This document shows, in pieces, positions 24,429 through 33,899 of a DNA stretch of 64,000 nucleotides. Positions within the stretch are counted from its first letter, which is position 1. Each line of letters begins with the position of its first letter. The translations under genes were made by a program, and so were the position numbers. This stretch comes from Candidatus Latescibacterota bacterium (lineage in GTDB: Bacteria > Latescibacterota > UBA2968 > UBA8231). The DNA lies in contig JAJEGS010000021.1 in NCBI GenBank assembly GCA_022819745.1, positions 186,001 to 250,000 of the forward strand, read 5' to 3'. The notes under the pieces were generated by a model, which worked only from the letters and a program-made list of their open reading frames with translations, was not told where the DNA came from and made no database searches.

Positions 24429-26963
24429 CTATTCGTCTTGGGGCGGTCGCCGGATAAGTTGCTCGGCTAGTAGGTCGAGGAAATAGGCCGACGATCTATC
24501 CGCGGGATTCACCTGGAGCGCGCGCTGGTAGGCCCTTGCCGCAGCTAGGTCGCGGTTTTGCAGCCGCATGATATCCCCCTCTAGCGCGTGCTCGCCAGCC
24601 CTAAAATAGACCTCCATTTTTTCTCGTACTGTAGCAGAGGGTGCCGTGAGCAGTGACAGGGCCGAGGTGCGGTATGGAGTCAAATGCTCCAACACCTCCC
24701 ACGAGCCGCTGCTGTAGCCCTTCGGGCTGACAAAGCTGATGTAGGGATGGTCGTCGGTGTTGAGCGGCCCTTCCCCCACATAGCGCCGCAGGGCGACCTC
24801 GTCCATCACCAGGGTGTTCAAGAGCGCAAATGCGTTCCCCAGATCAATGCCCTCCAGACTGCGGTGTACTCGCGGCGGTGCCATCTTTTCGTTGAGCAAC
24901 TCCCAATCAATTGCCTGCGGCTGCATGGTCCCCACCATGATCGAATAGTTGTTTGAGCGCCACAAGGTGGCGTGGGGAAAGATGTGTTGAAAGGTCCGCA
25001 CGATGGTCTTGTAGTCGTCTGGCGGCAGGCCGTGAAAGGGCAGCCACTGGGCCATGATCCCGTCGGTGCTCAGGTGTGCCCGGCACAACTCGTAAAATTC
25101 CTTTGTGTAGAGCACCCAGCTATCGGCGCTCGTCGGATGGGTGGCGTCTCCGGTGATGATTTGGTAGGTGTCGCGGCTGGAGAGGAGAAAATTGCGACCG
25201 TCGTCGATAACTAATTCGATATTCCACGCAGCCGGATTCTCGAGCACATGGTGATTGAATTCGCCAAAGTGCAACCGGGCCGCGTCTATCACCTCCGGCA
25301 CCAATTCGACGCAAGTAATGCGTCGCGGCTCGTATTGGGCTGCGCCACCCAAGGCGATCCCGCCGCCCAAGGAGACGACCAACACCTCTTGCGGATCGGG
25401 ATGCAGGAGAAGGGGCAAATGGCCCAGGAGGCGGAAAATTTGCAGCGAGCTGTAATCGGTCGGCACCTGACCGCCCCCATTGAGCGCCATTTTGCGGAAA
25501 CCATCGGTTTGTTGTTCGACGGTGATGACGCCTTCGGCACCCTCTTGGTAAAACACCAGTTCTCGGTTGACAGCCGTCGGCTCCGCAATGCGCCGCAGCA
25601 CATCCGAGGGTACTAGGACTAGCAGGAGTGCCAAACCCACCGCCCCGCTCCAGACCAGCCGCTTGCGTTGCTGGCTAATCAAGGCGATGGTCAGGCCAAC
25701 CAAGCCATTCAACGCCGCCAGCACCTTGACGCTCCACTCGGTCCCCAGCAGCGGAATCAGCACAAATCCCGTCACAAAGGCTCCCCCGACCGCGCCCAAG
25801 CTGTTGACAGCGCCGATGTCCCCTATACCGCGCCCCAGACGCGCCAGTTGTCGCGTGTAGATTTGGCCGACCAGCGGAAAGATAACGCCCATCGCCACGG
25901 TCGGCAGCAACATGATGGCGACGGCTGTAAAAAACACGCCGGTTCGCGACATCCACCACGAATCCGCCCGTTGGATTGGCTCCACGAGGACGGATAAATG
26001 GGCAAAGGCCAGCACGGACAGGGCACCGCACGCGCCGATCAAAAACTGGATCCCGACAAAAATCTCAAGCAAATCTGTCCGCCGCGTGAGCAGCCGACTG
26101 CCCAACCATCCCCCCAAGGACAGTCCGCTCAAAAAGGCCACCAAGACAATGCTGAACTCGTAGTGTGAATTAAAGGAGAAACTCACCATCAATAGCCGCA
26201 TCCACGCCACTTCGTAGCCTAGGGCGGCAAAACCGGAGATGGCAAAGCCGACCAGCATGCCCCACAGGACGAGGTCAGAGTGAGTGGTCTCTTTTACTGC
26301 CGCCCCTTCGTCGACGCTTACGGCCCGTTGCCCCCCCCACAGCCAAGCCGCGCCTGCCACCAAGAAATTCACCGCGGCGATGGCTTGCGTCGTCCCTCGC
26401 AGACCCAACCCTTCCATCAATCCGAAGGTCGCTGCCAATACCCCGACGACTGCGCCCAGTGTGTTGATCGCATAGAGTTGTCCGACCCGACCGCCCAACC
26501 TGCCCAGCCGCCGCACCGCAAACTTGGCCATGACCGGCAGGGTGCCCCCCATCAGCGCCGTGGGGATCAGGAGGAGGGCAAAGCAAAGGCCGAAGCGGGC
26601 GAGGGAAAAGAGGTAGAAGTTCCCCTGCAATCCCACTAGAGCACCGTAGGCATTGCCCAAATTCGCACTAATAGTGGGAAAGAAAAGAGCAAAAAGACCG
26701 ATGCCGACTTCTAGCGCGGCAAAAATTCGCAGCGGGTGCTTGCAGCGGTCGATGTACCGCCCCAAAACATAGCTACCCAAGGCTAGGCCAGCCATGAAGG
26801 CGCTGAGTACGGTGCTAGTAGCCAGCAGGGTGGTGCCGAAGACCACGGTCAGCATCCGCGCCCACACTACTTGATAGACTAAGCTGCTGACCCCCGAAAA
26901 AAAGAACAGGACCAAGAGCGCCTTTTGTTCAGACTGCTCTAGGTCCCGATCGCGTTCTTCCAC
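24429..26963 (-). CDS. Fused MFS-like transporter / spermidine synthase-like protein
   Basis: 844 residues from a GTG start. The first ~450 residues are hydrophobic helices of the fused-MFS type (FFFSGVSSLVYQVVWARML, then PTALMGGTLPVMAKF). From about 490 a Rossmann methyltransferase/aminopropyltransferase-like domain follows with a nucleotide-binding loop (VVSLGGGIALGG near 530), an acidic strand end (CVELVPEV) and DDGRNFL. The last ~45 residues look like one TPR unit (AARAYQRALQVNPADRSS). This fusion family is widespread; true spermidine synthesis has not been shown for most members. It is co-transcribed with the DUF6785-like gene. Confidence 0.85.
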   Translation of the reverse strand: MEERDRDLEQSEQKALLVLFFFSGVSSLVYQVVWARMLTVVFGTTLLATSTVLSAFMAGLALGSYVLGRYIDRCKHPLRIFAALEVGIGLFALFFPTISANLGNAYGALVGLQGNFYLFSLARFGLCFALLLIPTALMGGTLPVMAKFAVRRLGRLGGRVGQLYAINTLGAVVGVLAATFGLMEGLGLRGTTQAIAAVNFLVAGAAWLWGGQRAVSVDEGAAVKETTHSDLVLWGMLVGFAISGFAALGYEVAWMRLLMVSFSFNSHYEFSIVLVAFLSGLSLGGWLGSRLLTRRTDLLEIFVGIQFLIGACGALSVLAFAHLSVLVEPIQRADSWWMSRTGVFFTAVAIMLLPTVAMGVIFPLVGQIYTRQLARLGRGIGDIGAVNSLGAVGGAFVTGFVLIPLLGTEWSVKVLAALNGLVGLTIALISQQRKRLVWSGAVGLALLLVLVPSDVLRRIAEPTAVNRELVFYQEGAEGVITVEQQTDGFRKMALNGGGQVPTDYSSLQIFRLLGHLPLLLHPDPQEVLVVSLGGGIALGGAAQYEPRRITCVELVPEVIDAARLHFGEFNHHVLENPAAWNIELVIDDGRNFLLSSRDTYQIITGDATHPTSADSWVLYTKEFYELCRAHLSTDGIMAQWLPFHGLPPDDYKTIVRTFQHIFPHATLWRSNNYSIMVGTMQPQAIDWELLNEKMAPPRVHRSLEGIDLGNAFALLNTLVMDEVALRRYVGEGPLNTDDHPYISFVSPKGYSSGSWEVLEHLTPYRTSALSLLTAPSATVREKMEVYFRAGEHALEGDIMRLQNRDLAAARAYQRALQVNPADRSSAYFLDLLAEQLIRRPPQDE

Positions 26964-27023
26964 ACTGAATGCTCTTTTTTTAAGAAGTAATGTTACGCGC
27001 GAGTACGTTGATTCCGGGGGTGC

Positions 27024-27083
27024 GCTTCGACAAGCTCAGCGCCCTGCTTCGATCGGCGCAATGCGGGCTGAGCTTGTCGAAGC
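27024..27083. repeat. Intergenic palindrome of the TTCGACAAGCTCAGC type
   Basis: The 17-base arms 27024-27040 and 27067-27083 are perfect inverted copies (GCTTCGACAAGCTCAGC and its complement) around a 26-base loop. This core is known as a dispersed intergenic palindrome in many unrelated bacteria. Only this copy was found in the window. With no T-run next to it, it is not a normal terminator. Confidence 0.75.
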
Positions 27084-27095
27084 CCGCCAGCGGAT

Positions 27096-27128
27096 GTAGG
27101 GGCGGTGCGGAGCGCGAACCGCCCCTAC
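27096..27128. repeat. Second intergenic hairpin, GTAGGGGCGGT arms
   Basis: The 11-base arms 27096-27106 and 27118-27128 are perfect inverted copies with an 11-base loop. It sits 12 bases from the first palindrome, and its right arm reaches the stop codon of the CRTAC1 gene on the - strand. The two hairpins fill most of the 164-base gap 26964-27127 between divergently placed gene ends. Confidence 0.75.
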
Positions 27129-29083
27129 TATGGTTCCTCTATGGTGAGTCGCTGGTTGGTCTGGATGGGGCCGTCCAAGGTCTGCTCCTGACCCGAAGGC
27201 CAGCGCACTGTTAGGCGATCCACTGTCGCCGCCTCTCCCAAGCCAAAGTAGAGTCCATAAACACTCTGCGACAGATACCCCGACTGCCCATCCTGTGCTT
27301 GGGTATATACCTGATCGCCTGCTTCCACTGCGACCACTGCGCCCAATCCATCCCGATTAGACGATTTTCCCACCAGTACTACCTCCACATAACGCACCGT
27401 CCGACGCTGACTCAGGTCGCTGAGCAAGACCAGCGGCACCCCATTGAACTCATTGGTCACAATGTCGAGGTCGCCATCGCCCTCCACATCGAACAGCGCC
27501 GACGAGCGCGTCCCCAAAGCGCCGTACACCAGCAAGCTCCCTTCCTGCCCCTCGCAGAGCTTGTGCTTTAAATCCGCCTCGTCGCAGTCGAGGGCAAACC
27601 ACGGCTGCGCGGTGCGACCGTCGCGTCGCGGTTCCACTCCTAACACAAACTCGCTGTCGAGGAAGCCGCGCCCTTGGTCGTTGAGCAAGACAGTGTTGAT
27701 CCCATAGCGAAAGGGGTAATTCATGCTCGAAGCCACGAACACATCCTGCCAGCCATCGGCGTTGAGATCGCCGCTGCTCAACCCCCACGGCCAATAATTT
27801 TCAGCACCGATTAGGTCGGAGATTTCCTCGAACTGCCCCTCGTCTAGGTGGTGGTAAAAGGCATTGCCGAAGATACTTAATCCCTCGCTTAGTAAAAAAT
27901 CGTCTGGATATTGGATATACGACTTGAGTTTTTCGTCCCAAGGCCCTGCCGGCTGGCTCATATCGGAGTGCATATCGGAGACGAAGAGATCCAGTCGGCC
28001 GTCATTGTCGTAGTCGAAAGCCTTGATTCCCATCGAACCCCATGGCGTTTTGGGGAACACTTCGCGGCTCTTTTTAACGAAATGCTGCCCTGCTGCATTC
28101 TCGTAGTAGGAGTCATGTCCCTGCATGTTGAGTACGTAGAGGTCCTGCCAGCCGTCCCCGTTGAAATCCACCGGACTGGCATCGCCCGACCAGCTCGAAT
28201 CCAACAATCCCACTTCGTGCGAGACGTCGGCGAAAACCCGCTGTCCGAGGTTCTTGAACAGTGTACTCTGTTCGGCGCGCTCGGGCTTCAAATGCCCGGA
28301 GAAGGCATCCTTGAAACCTCGGTAGTACTGATAGGTTGCCCCCTCCTCCAGCCGCGTTGGATCGACCGCTGCCGTCCCCGTTTCGTCTTTGGTATAGATT
28401 CCCACATTGGTTACAAAAAGATCCAGCAAGCCATCGTTGTTGTAGTCGAAGAATTCGCCGGACGACGAGTGCGCCTGCCAGCCCGTACCAGAATGCTCGG
28501 TTATATCCTCGAAGCGGCCAGCCCCGTCGTTGATCAAAAGCTGGTTGCCCAACCGCACCGCCGTGGCGTATAGATCGACATCGCCATCGTTGTCAATGTC
28601 GCCAAACGATGCGCTCACTCCGATCTTATCGGCCAGCTCCAGACTCGGCGTGGTGTAATTCTCAAAGCGCGCTCCGCCGAGATTGCGCCATAGCTGATTG
28701 CCTCCCACTTGGGTCGTAAAGTAGAGGTCGTAGAGGCCATCGCCATCCACGTCCCCCACCGCTAGTCCATTTCCATGATCGTAGTGAACCGGGATATGGT
28801 CCTTGGCGGAATCCTCTACCACTCTATTGCGAAACTCAATACCGCTGGCTTTGAGTTGGTCGGTAAAGGAGAAGTCGCAAAAGACCTCGTAGGCTTGGGC
28901 CGCCTCCAATTGGGTTTGCTGGCGGCGTGCCATCCACGGTGGGTCGATGATTGCGGCTGGCTCGGGAAAGGGCTTGAGAATTTTTGCCGGCTCCGGAGCG
29001 TGAGATTCAGCGTGGACGGTTTTTAAGGGAGTAAACACAAAAATACACAGCGCAAAGAGGAAAGCTGACTGACAGTTCGGCAT
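27128..29083 (-). CDS. CRTAC1-family secreted protein (FG-GAP/VCBS + ASPIC/UnbV)
   Basis: 651 residues. A signal peptide (FLFALCIFVFTPLKTVHA) is followed by a Pro-rich and helical lead of ~75 residues not seen in the two shorter relatives. FG-GAP blades follow (DVDGDGLYDL, DIDNDGDVDL, DYNNDGLLDL, DFNGDGWQDL, DYDNDGRLDL, DLNADGWQDV, DVEGDGDLDI) and a C-terminal ASPIC/UnbV domain (GYLSQSVYGLYFGLG, VRWPSGQEQTL). No clear SD is seen before the ATG at 29083. It is divergent from the pentapeptide-CRTAC1 fusion gene, with 175 bases between the starts. Confidence 0.9.
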   Translation of the reverse strand: MPNCQSAFLFALCIFVFTPLKTVHAESHAPEPAKILKPFPEPAAIIDPPWMARRQQTQLEAAQAYEVFCDFSFTDQLKASGIEFRNRVVEDSAKDHIPVHYDHGNGLAVGDVDGDGLYDLYFTTQVGGNQLWRNLGGARFENYTTPSLELADKIGVSASFGDIDNDGDVDLYATAVRLGNQLLINDGAGRFEDITEHSGTGWQAHSSSGEFFDYNNDGLLDLFVTNVGIYTKDETGTAAVDPTRLEEGATYQYYRGFKDAFSGHLKPERAEQSTLFKNLGQRVFADVSHEVGLLDSSWSGDASPVDFNGDGWQDLYVLNMQGHDSYYENAAGQHFVKKSREVFPKTPWGSMGIKAFDYDNDGRLDLFVSDMHSDMSQPAGPWDEKLKSYIQYPDDFLLSEGLSIFGNAFYHHLDEGQFEEISDLIGAENYWPWGLSSGDLNADGWQDVFVASSMNYPFRYGINTVLLNDQGRGFLDSEFVLGVEPRRDGRTAQPWFALDCDEADLKHKLCEGQEGSLLVYGALGTRSSALFDVEGDGDLDIVTNEFNGVPLVLLSDLSQRRTVRYVEVVLVGKSSNRDGLGAVVAVEAGDQVYTQAQDGQSGYLSQSVYGLYFGLGEAATVDRLTVRWPSGQEQTLDGPIQTNQRLTIEEP

Positions 29084-29185
29084 GGTCTATACTTTTCGAC
29101 GTATGCTGGCGCTTATAAGAGTGATTTTGCGTTGAGATGGGCGTTAAACAAGCAGTATGTGCCCCTTATGTCAAGAAAGTGCGCC

Positions 29186-29215
29186 TTGCCGCCCTGCCCT
29201 TGTGTTGGATATTAT
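29186..29215 (+). promoter_or_regulatory. Candidate promoter for the 29259 gene
   Basis: TTGCCG at 29186-29191, an 18-base spacer, TATTAT at 29210-29215, about 44 bases before the ATG. It is the only plausible box pair noticed on this strand in the divergent gap 29084-29258. Confidence 0.35.
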
Positions 29216-29258
29216 AGACCCTCTCAAAAAGTCAACGTCCTGAGCTTTCCCGCAAACT

Positions 29259-31826
29259 ATGGTATTCTACTCATCGGCCCATCGTCTTCTCTTGCTATTC
29301 CTGATAGCTCCTCTGCCCTCGATAGCCCAATACGAAGTGACCATAGAAGGTAAGGCCTACCAGCTCATCCTCGCCCGCGACCTCGCCGCAGCAATCCAAC
29401 AAGCCCCTGCCGACACCGCACTCGAATACAATAGCATTGTGGTGCAGGGGCCGCTTGAATTGACCGGTGACACTCTGCGCGCGGCGCTCGCCTTTGAGGA
29501 CGTGCGCTTTACCAATCCCGTAGTTTTAGAACGCGCCGTTTTTCTGCAACCGATGCACTTTGCTGGTACCCATTTCCAACAGGGTATCTCCCTGCTTGAA
29601 ACCCGCCTCGAAGGTGAATTTTCCTGCCGCGATTGTCGCGTAGTGGACACGGCTAATTGCAAACGGACTTTGTTTGCCGACGGAGTAGATTTTTCGGCCA
29701 GCCAGTTTTCCGGTGCGGCCTTTTTTCAGCAGAGCGACTTTGGCGGAGAAACTACCTTTGAACGTACGCAATTTGAAGACGCGACCTATTTCGATCAGAC
29801 TGTGTTCGCCCGCTCCACTTCTTTTCAGGATGCTTCCTTTGCGGATTTGGCCTCTTTCAAAGAAGCAGGGTGGCAATCGACCGTTTCCTTTGCTGGTGCT
29901 CGCTTTGGTGAGGACGCCCTGTTCGCGCAAAGCCGCTTTGCGGGAGCCGCTGCGTTCACTGCGGCCTACTTCCGCGGCACAGCGCATTTCGAGCGCGCCG
30001 ACTTTTCCGCTATGGCCTCCTTCCGCCGCATCGTCTTTGCCGGTCCGGCCCGCTTTGTCGGTGCTCACTTTCGCACGTCAGCGTTCTTTGTCGACAGCCG
30101 CTTCAAACAGGAGGCCACCTTTGCTGGCGCGACCTTTGCCCAGTCTTTCCGCCCCAGTGCCTACTTTAGCGTTGTTCCTGACTTAGCCGATATGACCGCT
30201 CCTTCCATAGACCTAAAACCCAAGACCACAGCCCGCCCGGTTCCACCGCCAGACACCGCTGACCCTAGCTGCAACCCCATTCAATTAGTCGATATAACCC
30301 AAGCGGCTGGTCTCGATTTTGAGCACTACAACGGCTTTTCGGGCGAATACTACTACGTCGAAACCTTTGGGTCCGGGGCGGCCTTCCTCGACGTTGACGG
30401 CGATGGCTGGCTCGATCTCTATCTGGTCAACGGCGCACCCCTAAGCGGCGAGCGCCCCGATCCGATTCCCACCAATCGCCTGTACCACAACACCGGCGCT
30501 GGCGGCTTCACCGATGTGACGGCTGTCTCGGGAGCCGGGCACACCGGCTACGGCATGGGCTGTGCCGCCGCTGACTACGATGCGGATGGAGACGTGGATC
30601 TCTACGTGACCAACGTTGGCCCCAACCTCTTGTTGCGCAACGAGGGTGGCGGGAGCTTTGCCGACGCGACCGCCGCCGTGGGTGGGGCCGATGCCCGGTG
30701 GGGTACTAGTTGCGGTTTTCTAGACTACGACCTCGATGGCGATTTGGATCTCTACGCGACCAATTACGTGGAGTTTGACCCGCAGAACAATATCGTCTGT
30801 GCCGAGGGCGGCATTCGCTCCTATTGCGAGCCGAAGTTCTACGAGCCGGTAGGCGATGTGCTCTACCGCAACGAAAACGGCCAATTCCGCGATGTGACGT
30901 TGGAGATGGGAATCATCCACAAGGGACGCGGCTTGGGCGTGGCCTTCGCAGATTACGACCTCGACGGCGACACCGACATGTACGTGGCTAACGATGGCAC
31001 TATGAACTTTCTCTACCAAAACCAAGGGAATGGCTTTGCCGAGGTCGGCCTCTACGCCGGAGGGCGCTACAACGAGGATGGCTTGGCCGAAGCTGGGATG
31101 GGGGTGGAGTTCGGGGATTGGGACAACGACGGGTTGCAAGATATTTTTGTGACCAACTTTGCCCAAGAGACTAATACCTTGTACGGCAATGATGGGCAGG
31201 GGCAATTCTACGACATCAGCCAACGCGCCGGCTTGGCTGAGTGTAGCTACAAACCGCTGGGCTTTGGCACCAATTTTTTCGACTACGACAACGACGGCGA
31301 CCTAGATCTCTTTGTCGCCAATGGCCATGTCATGGACAAAATTACTCAAGTACACCCCGACCATGCCTATCCGCAGCCCAATCAGGTGCTCTGCAACCAG
31401 CGGGGGACCCGCTTTGTCGATGTCTCTGCTGGGCTCGGTCCCGCGCTTGCGGTGGCGGCGGTAAGCCGCGCTTCGGCCACGGCCGACTACGACAACGATG
31501 GCGATCTCGACCTGCTAGTGACCAATGTTGCCGCCGTCCCCAACCTGCTTCGCAACGACGGGGGCAACCGGCAGCACTGGCTGACGATTCAGTTGGGGAG
31601 CACCGCGCAGCACGCCCGCGTGGCCGTGACGGCCGGTGGGCAGCGCCAAGTCAAGGAGCGCCAGTCGGGCGGTAGTTATCTTGCGAGTAGCGATCCTCGT
31701 CTCCACTTTGGCCTAGGAGAGGCCACTCAGGCTACAGTCGAAATCCGCTGGCCCGACGGCGCGTTGCAGACAATGGAAGCGGTGGCGGCCGATCAGATCC
31801 TGCACATAATTCAATCCAAACCCTGA
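29259..31826 (+). CDS. Pentapeptide-repeat / CRTAC1 (FG-GAP + ASPIC) fusion protein
   Basis: 855 residues. The signal peptide ends at LPSIAQ. From about residue 70 to 300 the protein is a quadrilateral beta-helix of pentapeptide repeats (A/F-x-x-F-x units such as FSGAAFFQQSDFGGETTF and FAGARFGEDALF). A short Pro/Thr linker (~305-335) leads into a complete CRTAC1 module: FG-GAP calcium loops (DVDGDGWLDL, DADGDVDL, DLDGDLDL, DYDNDGDLDL) and a C-terminal ASPIC/UnbV domain (GGSYLASSDPRLHFGLG). The CRTAC1 part is very like the 2071-3690 protein. An exported pentapeptide helix joined to a CRTAC1 propeller is unusual; binding or cell-surface display is inferred. Confidence 0.85.
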   Translation: MVFYSSAHRLLLLFLIAPLPSIAQYEVTIEGKAYQLILARDLAAAIQQAPADTALEYNSIVVQGPLELTGDTLRAALAFEDVRFTNPVVLERAVFLQPMHFAGTHFQQGISLLETRLEGEFSCRDCRVVDTANCKRTLFADGVDFSASQFSGAAFFQQSDFGGETTFERTQFEDATYFDQTVFARSTSFQDASFADLASFKEAGWQSTVSFAGARFGEDALFAQSRFAGAAAFTAAYFRGTAHFERADFSAMASFRRIVFAGPARFVGAHFRTSAFFVDSRFKQEATFAGATFAQSFRPSAYFSVVPDLADMTAPSIDLKPKTTARPVPPPDTADPSCNPIQLVDITQAAGLDFEHYNGFSGEYYYVETFGSGAAFLDVDGDGWLDLYLVNGAPLSGERPDPIPTNRLYHNTGAGGFTDVTAVSGAGHTGYGMGCAAADYDADGDVDLYVTNVGPNLLLRNEGGGSFADATAAVGGADARWGTSCGFLDYDLDGDLDLYATNYVEFDPQNNIVCAEGGIRSYCEPKFYEPVGDVLYRNENGQFRDVTLEMGIIHKGRGLGVAFADYDLDGDTDMYVANDGTMNFLYQNQGNGFAEVGLYAGGRYNEDGLAEAGMGVEFGDWDNDGLQDIFVTNFAQETNTLYGNDGQGQFYDISQRAGLAECSYKPLGFGTNFFDYDNDGDLDLFVANGHVMDKITQVHPDHAYPQPNQVLCNQRGTRFVDVSAGLGPALAVAAVSRASATADYDNDGDLDLLVTNVAAVPNLLRNDGGNRQHWLTIQLGSTAQHARVAVTAGGQRQVKERQSGGSYLASSDPRLHFGLGEATQATVEIRWPDGALQTMEAVAADQILHIIQSKP

Positions 31827-31842
31827 TGCCAAGGAGTTGCAG

Positions 31843-33828
31843 ATGATCACCAACTCCCTCGTACTACGACCGCTGTACAATTTTTGCGCCGCCCTTCTAA
31901 TGCTGGGCACGGCCTGCTCCCAAGACCTCGATGACGACGCCTTAGAAAAGCACCTCCGCCTCACCCGCCAAAACCCCACCGCGCCGCCCGCGTACTACAA
32001 TTTGGCCGTGGCTTATACGAAAGCCGGTCGCTACGACGAAGCCCAGCAAAACTACGCCAAAGCCCTCGACCTCGATCCAAACTATGCCCTCGCCCACGAT
32101 GGCTTGGGGCTGTTGGCCCAACGGCGCGGTGCCTTGGACGAAGCCGCTACTCACTTTCAAAAAGCCCTTGACCTCGATTCCACCTTGGCTGCGACGAGCA
32201 ATAATCTGGGCAATATTCACTACGAGGATGGAGCCTTAGAAAAAGCCGTCGCCTCGTATCAAGCGGCCGTGCGCCAAGCCCCAGAAGACATCGCGTTCTA
32301 CATCAATCTCGCTCGTGCCCTGCGCGATCTGCGAGAATTTGATCAGGCGGTGGCCGTTCTGTTGCAGGCCGTTGATCGCGACCCATTTTCCCGGGAAGTC
32401 CACGCGGCTTTGGGTCATCTGTACGCCGAAGATTTTCGCGTTGAAGCCGCAATAGCCGCCTACGGCGAGGCCCTCCGCATTGCGCCCAGTGCCGACCTCC
32501 ACATCCGCTTGGGCGATGTCTATACCCGCGTTGAAAAATTGGCCGAGGCGGTGCGCGAATACGAAAGCGCCTTGGAGTTGGACCAAGACAATGCCGAAGC
32601 TCGTTACAAGTTGGGTGCTATCTATGCCACCCAGCAGCGCATTCCCGAAGCAGTAGCTTTAGCTGAAAAAGCCGTCGCACTGGATTCGACCCAGACGGCG
32701 GCCCTGCAGCTCTTGGCGCGGCTGTACGTCAATCAAGGTTTTTACGACAAAGCCGAAAGAGCACTGTTGCAAGCTATTGAAACGGACCCCAGCTTGATGG
32801 AAGCCCGCAGCGAACTCGGGGCGCTCTACATCCGCCAAACCCAGTACCAAAAAGCCGAAGCTATCTTAAAAGAAGCCGTGGAAAAGGATCCACAGCACGG
32901 CGAGTCTTGGCGTCAGTTGGGTCTGCTCTACAGCGAATTGAATCGTCCCGAGGAAGCGGCCAAGATGCTGCGCCAAGTTCTCGCCATTAGTCCCTTACAT
33001 CCGGAAGCCCTCTACAACTTAGCTAACGTGCTCCTCGCTCTTGGCCAAACGACCGAGGCCGAGCGCCTGCAAAACCGCTTTGAACGCCTCGGACGTCTCC
33101 ACGACCACATCAATCAGCTACAGCAGACCCTCGACGCTACTCCGGCCAACGTCACAGTTCGTTTGCGCTTGGCGCGTGCTTATCTCGCGCTCCGGCAGTG
33201 GGAAAAAGCCGAAGCCCAGTACCGGTTGCTGCTCGCCAGTGCGCCCACCCATTTGGAGGCGCGCCTCCAGCTAAGCGGCCTCTACGCCCAGCACGGCAAG
33301 CTGGCTAGGGCACTGCGGGTGTGCGAAGAGGCCCTAGCGCACAGTCCCCCGGACTCGGCCCGCTATAAAATTTACTTTGCGCTCGGTCATCTCTACCACG
33401 CACAGGGCCGTATTGAGGAGGCCGAGGCCGCCTTAGAGCGCACGTTGGCACTAGCGCCTACCCATGCCCAAGCCTATAACAATTTGGGCAATCTCTACCT
33501 AGCAAAGAACGATCTTCAACAGGCGGCGACGGCCTACCAAAAGGCGCTTGAGGTAGCGCCCGACTTTGCCGAAGCCCATTACAACTTGGGCCACCTCTAT
33601 GCCCAACAGAAGGCCCATGCCAAGGCAGAGCGCCAGTACCAAGCCGCTCTGCGTGCGGATTCTACTTACGCCAGAGCGCATTATGCACTTGGCGCTCTCT
33701 ACCAAGAGGCGGCGCAACCCCGCCAAGCCATCCGCGCGTACAAGCATTTTCTCGCGCAGTGGCGGGGCGATCCCCGTCTAACCCAATCTGCTCAAGAGGC
33801 GTTAGCACGACTGGCAGATTCCCAGTAG
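31843..33828 (+). CDS. Long TPR-repeat lipoprotein
   Basis: 661 residues. The ATG at 31843 is chosen because AAGGAG (31831-31836) is six bases upstream; the TTG at 31837 touches that site. The N-terminus is a hydrophobic stretch ending LGTAC, a probable lipobox. The remainder is about 17 TPR units, with a spacer near residue 400 (ERLQNRFERLGRLHDHIN) splitting them into two blocks. It starts 16 bases after the CRTAC1 fusion gene and is probably co-transcribed, which repeats the TPR/CRTAC1 pairing seen at 448-3690. Confidence 0.85.
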   Translation: MITNSLVLRPLYNFCAALLMLGTACSQDLDDDALEKHLRLTRQNPTAPPAYYNLAVAYTKAGRYDEAQQNYAKALDLDPNYALAHDGLGLLAQRRGALDEAATHFQKALDLDSTLAATSNNLGNIHYEDGALEKAVASYQAAVRQAPEDIAFYINLARALRDLREFDQAVAVLLQAVDRDPFSREVHAALGHLYAEDFRVEAAIAAYGEALRIAPSADLHIRLGDVYTRVEKLAEAVREYESALELDQDNAEARYKLGAIYATQQRIPEAVALAEKAVALDSTQTAALQLLARLYVNQGFYDKAERALLQAIETDPSLMEARSELGALYIRQTQYQKAEAILKEAVEKDPQHGESWRQLGLLYSELNRPEEAAKMLRQVLAISPLHPEALYNLANVLLALGQTTEAERLQNRFERLGRLHDHINQLQQTLDATPANVTVRLRLARAYLALRQWEKAEAQYRLLLASAPTHLEARLQLSGLYAQHGKLARALRVCEEALAHSPPDSARYKIYFALGHLYHAQGRIEEAEAALERTLALAPTHAQAYNNLGNLYLAKNDLQQAATAYQKALEVAPDFAEAHYNLGHLYAQQKAHAKAERQYQAALRADSTYARAHYALGALYQEAAQPRQAIRAYKHFLAQWRGDPRLTQSAQEALARLADSQ

Positions 33829-33899
33829 AGCAGGCCCATAGATAGCGGTCATTCCACGACCGCGCTACATTGTTGCAACGAGGAGAAACGAGGATAACA

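Noticed and set aside
24429..26963. Annotation as a plain spermidine synthase
   Set aside because: The first half is a membrane transporter-like domain; polyamine synthesis is unproven for this fusion family.
33845..33863. Short inverted repeat before the Tsx-like gene as a terminator or riboswitch
   Set aside because: Only six base pairs, no T-run and no larger conserved fold seen.
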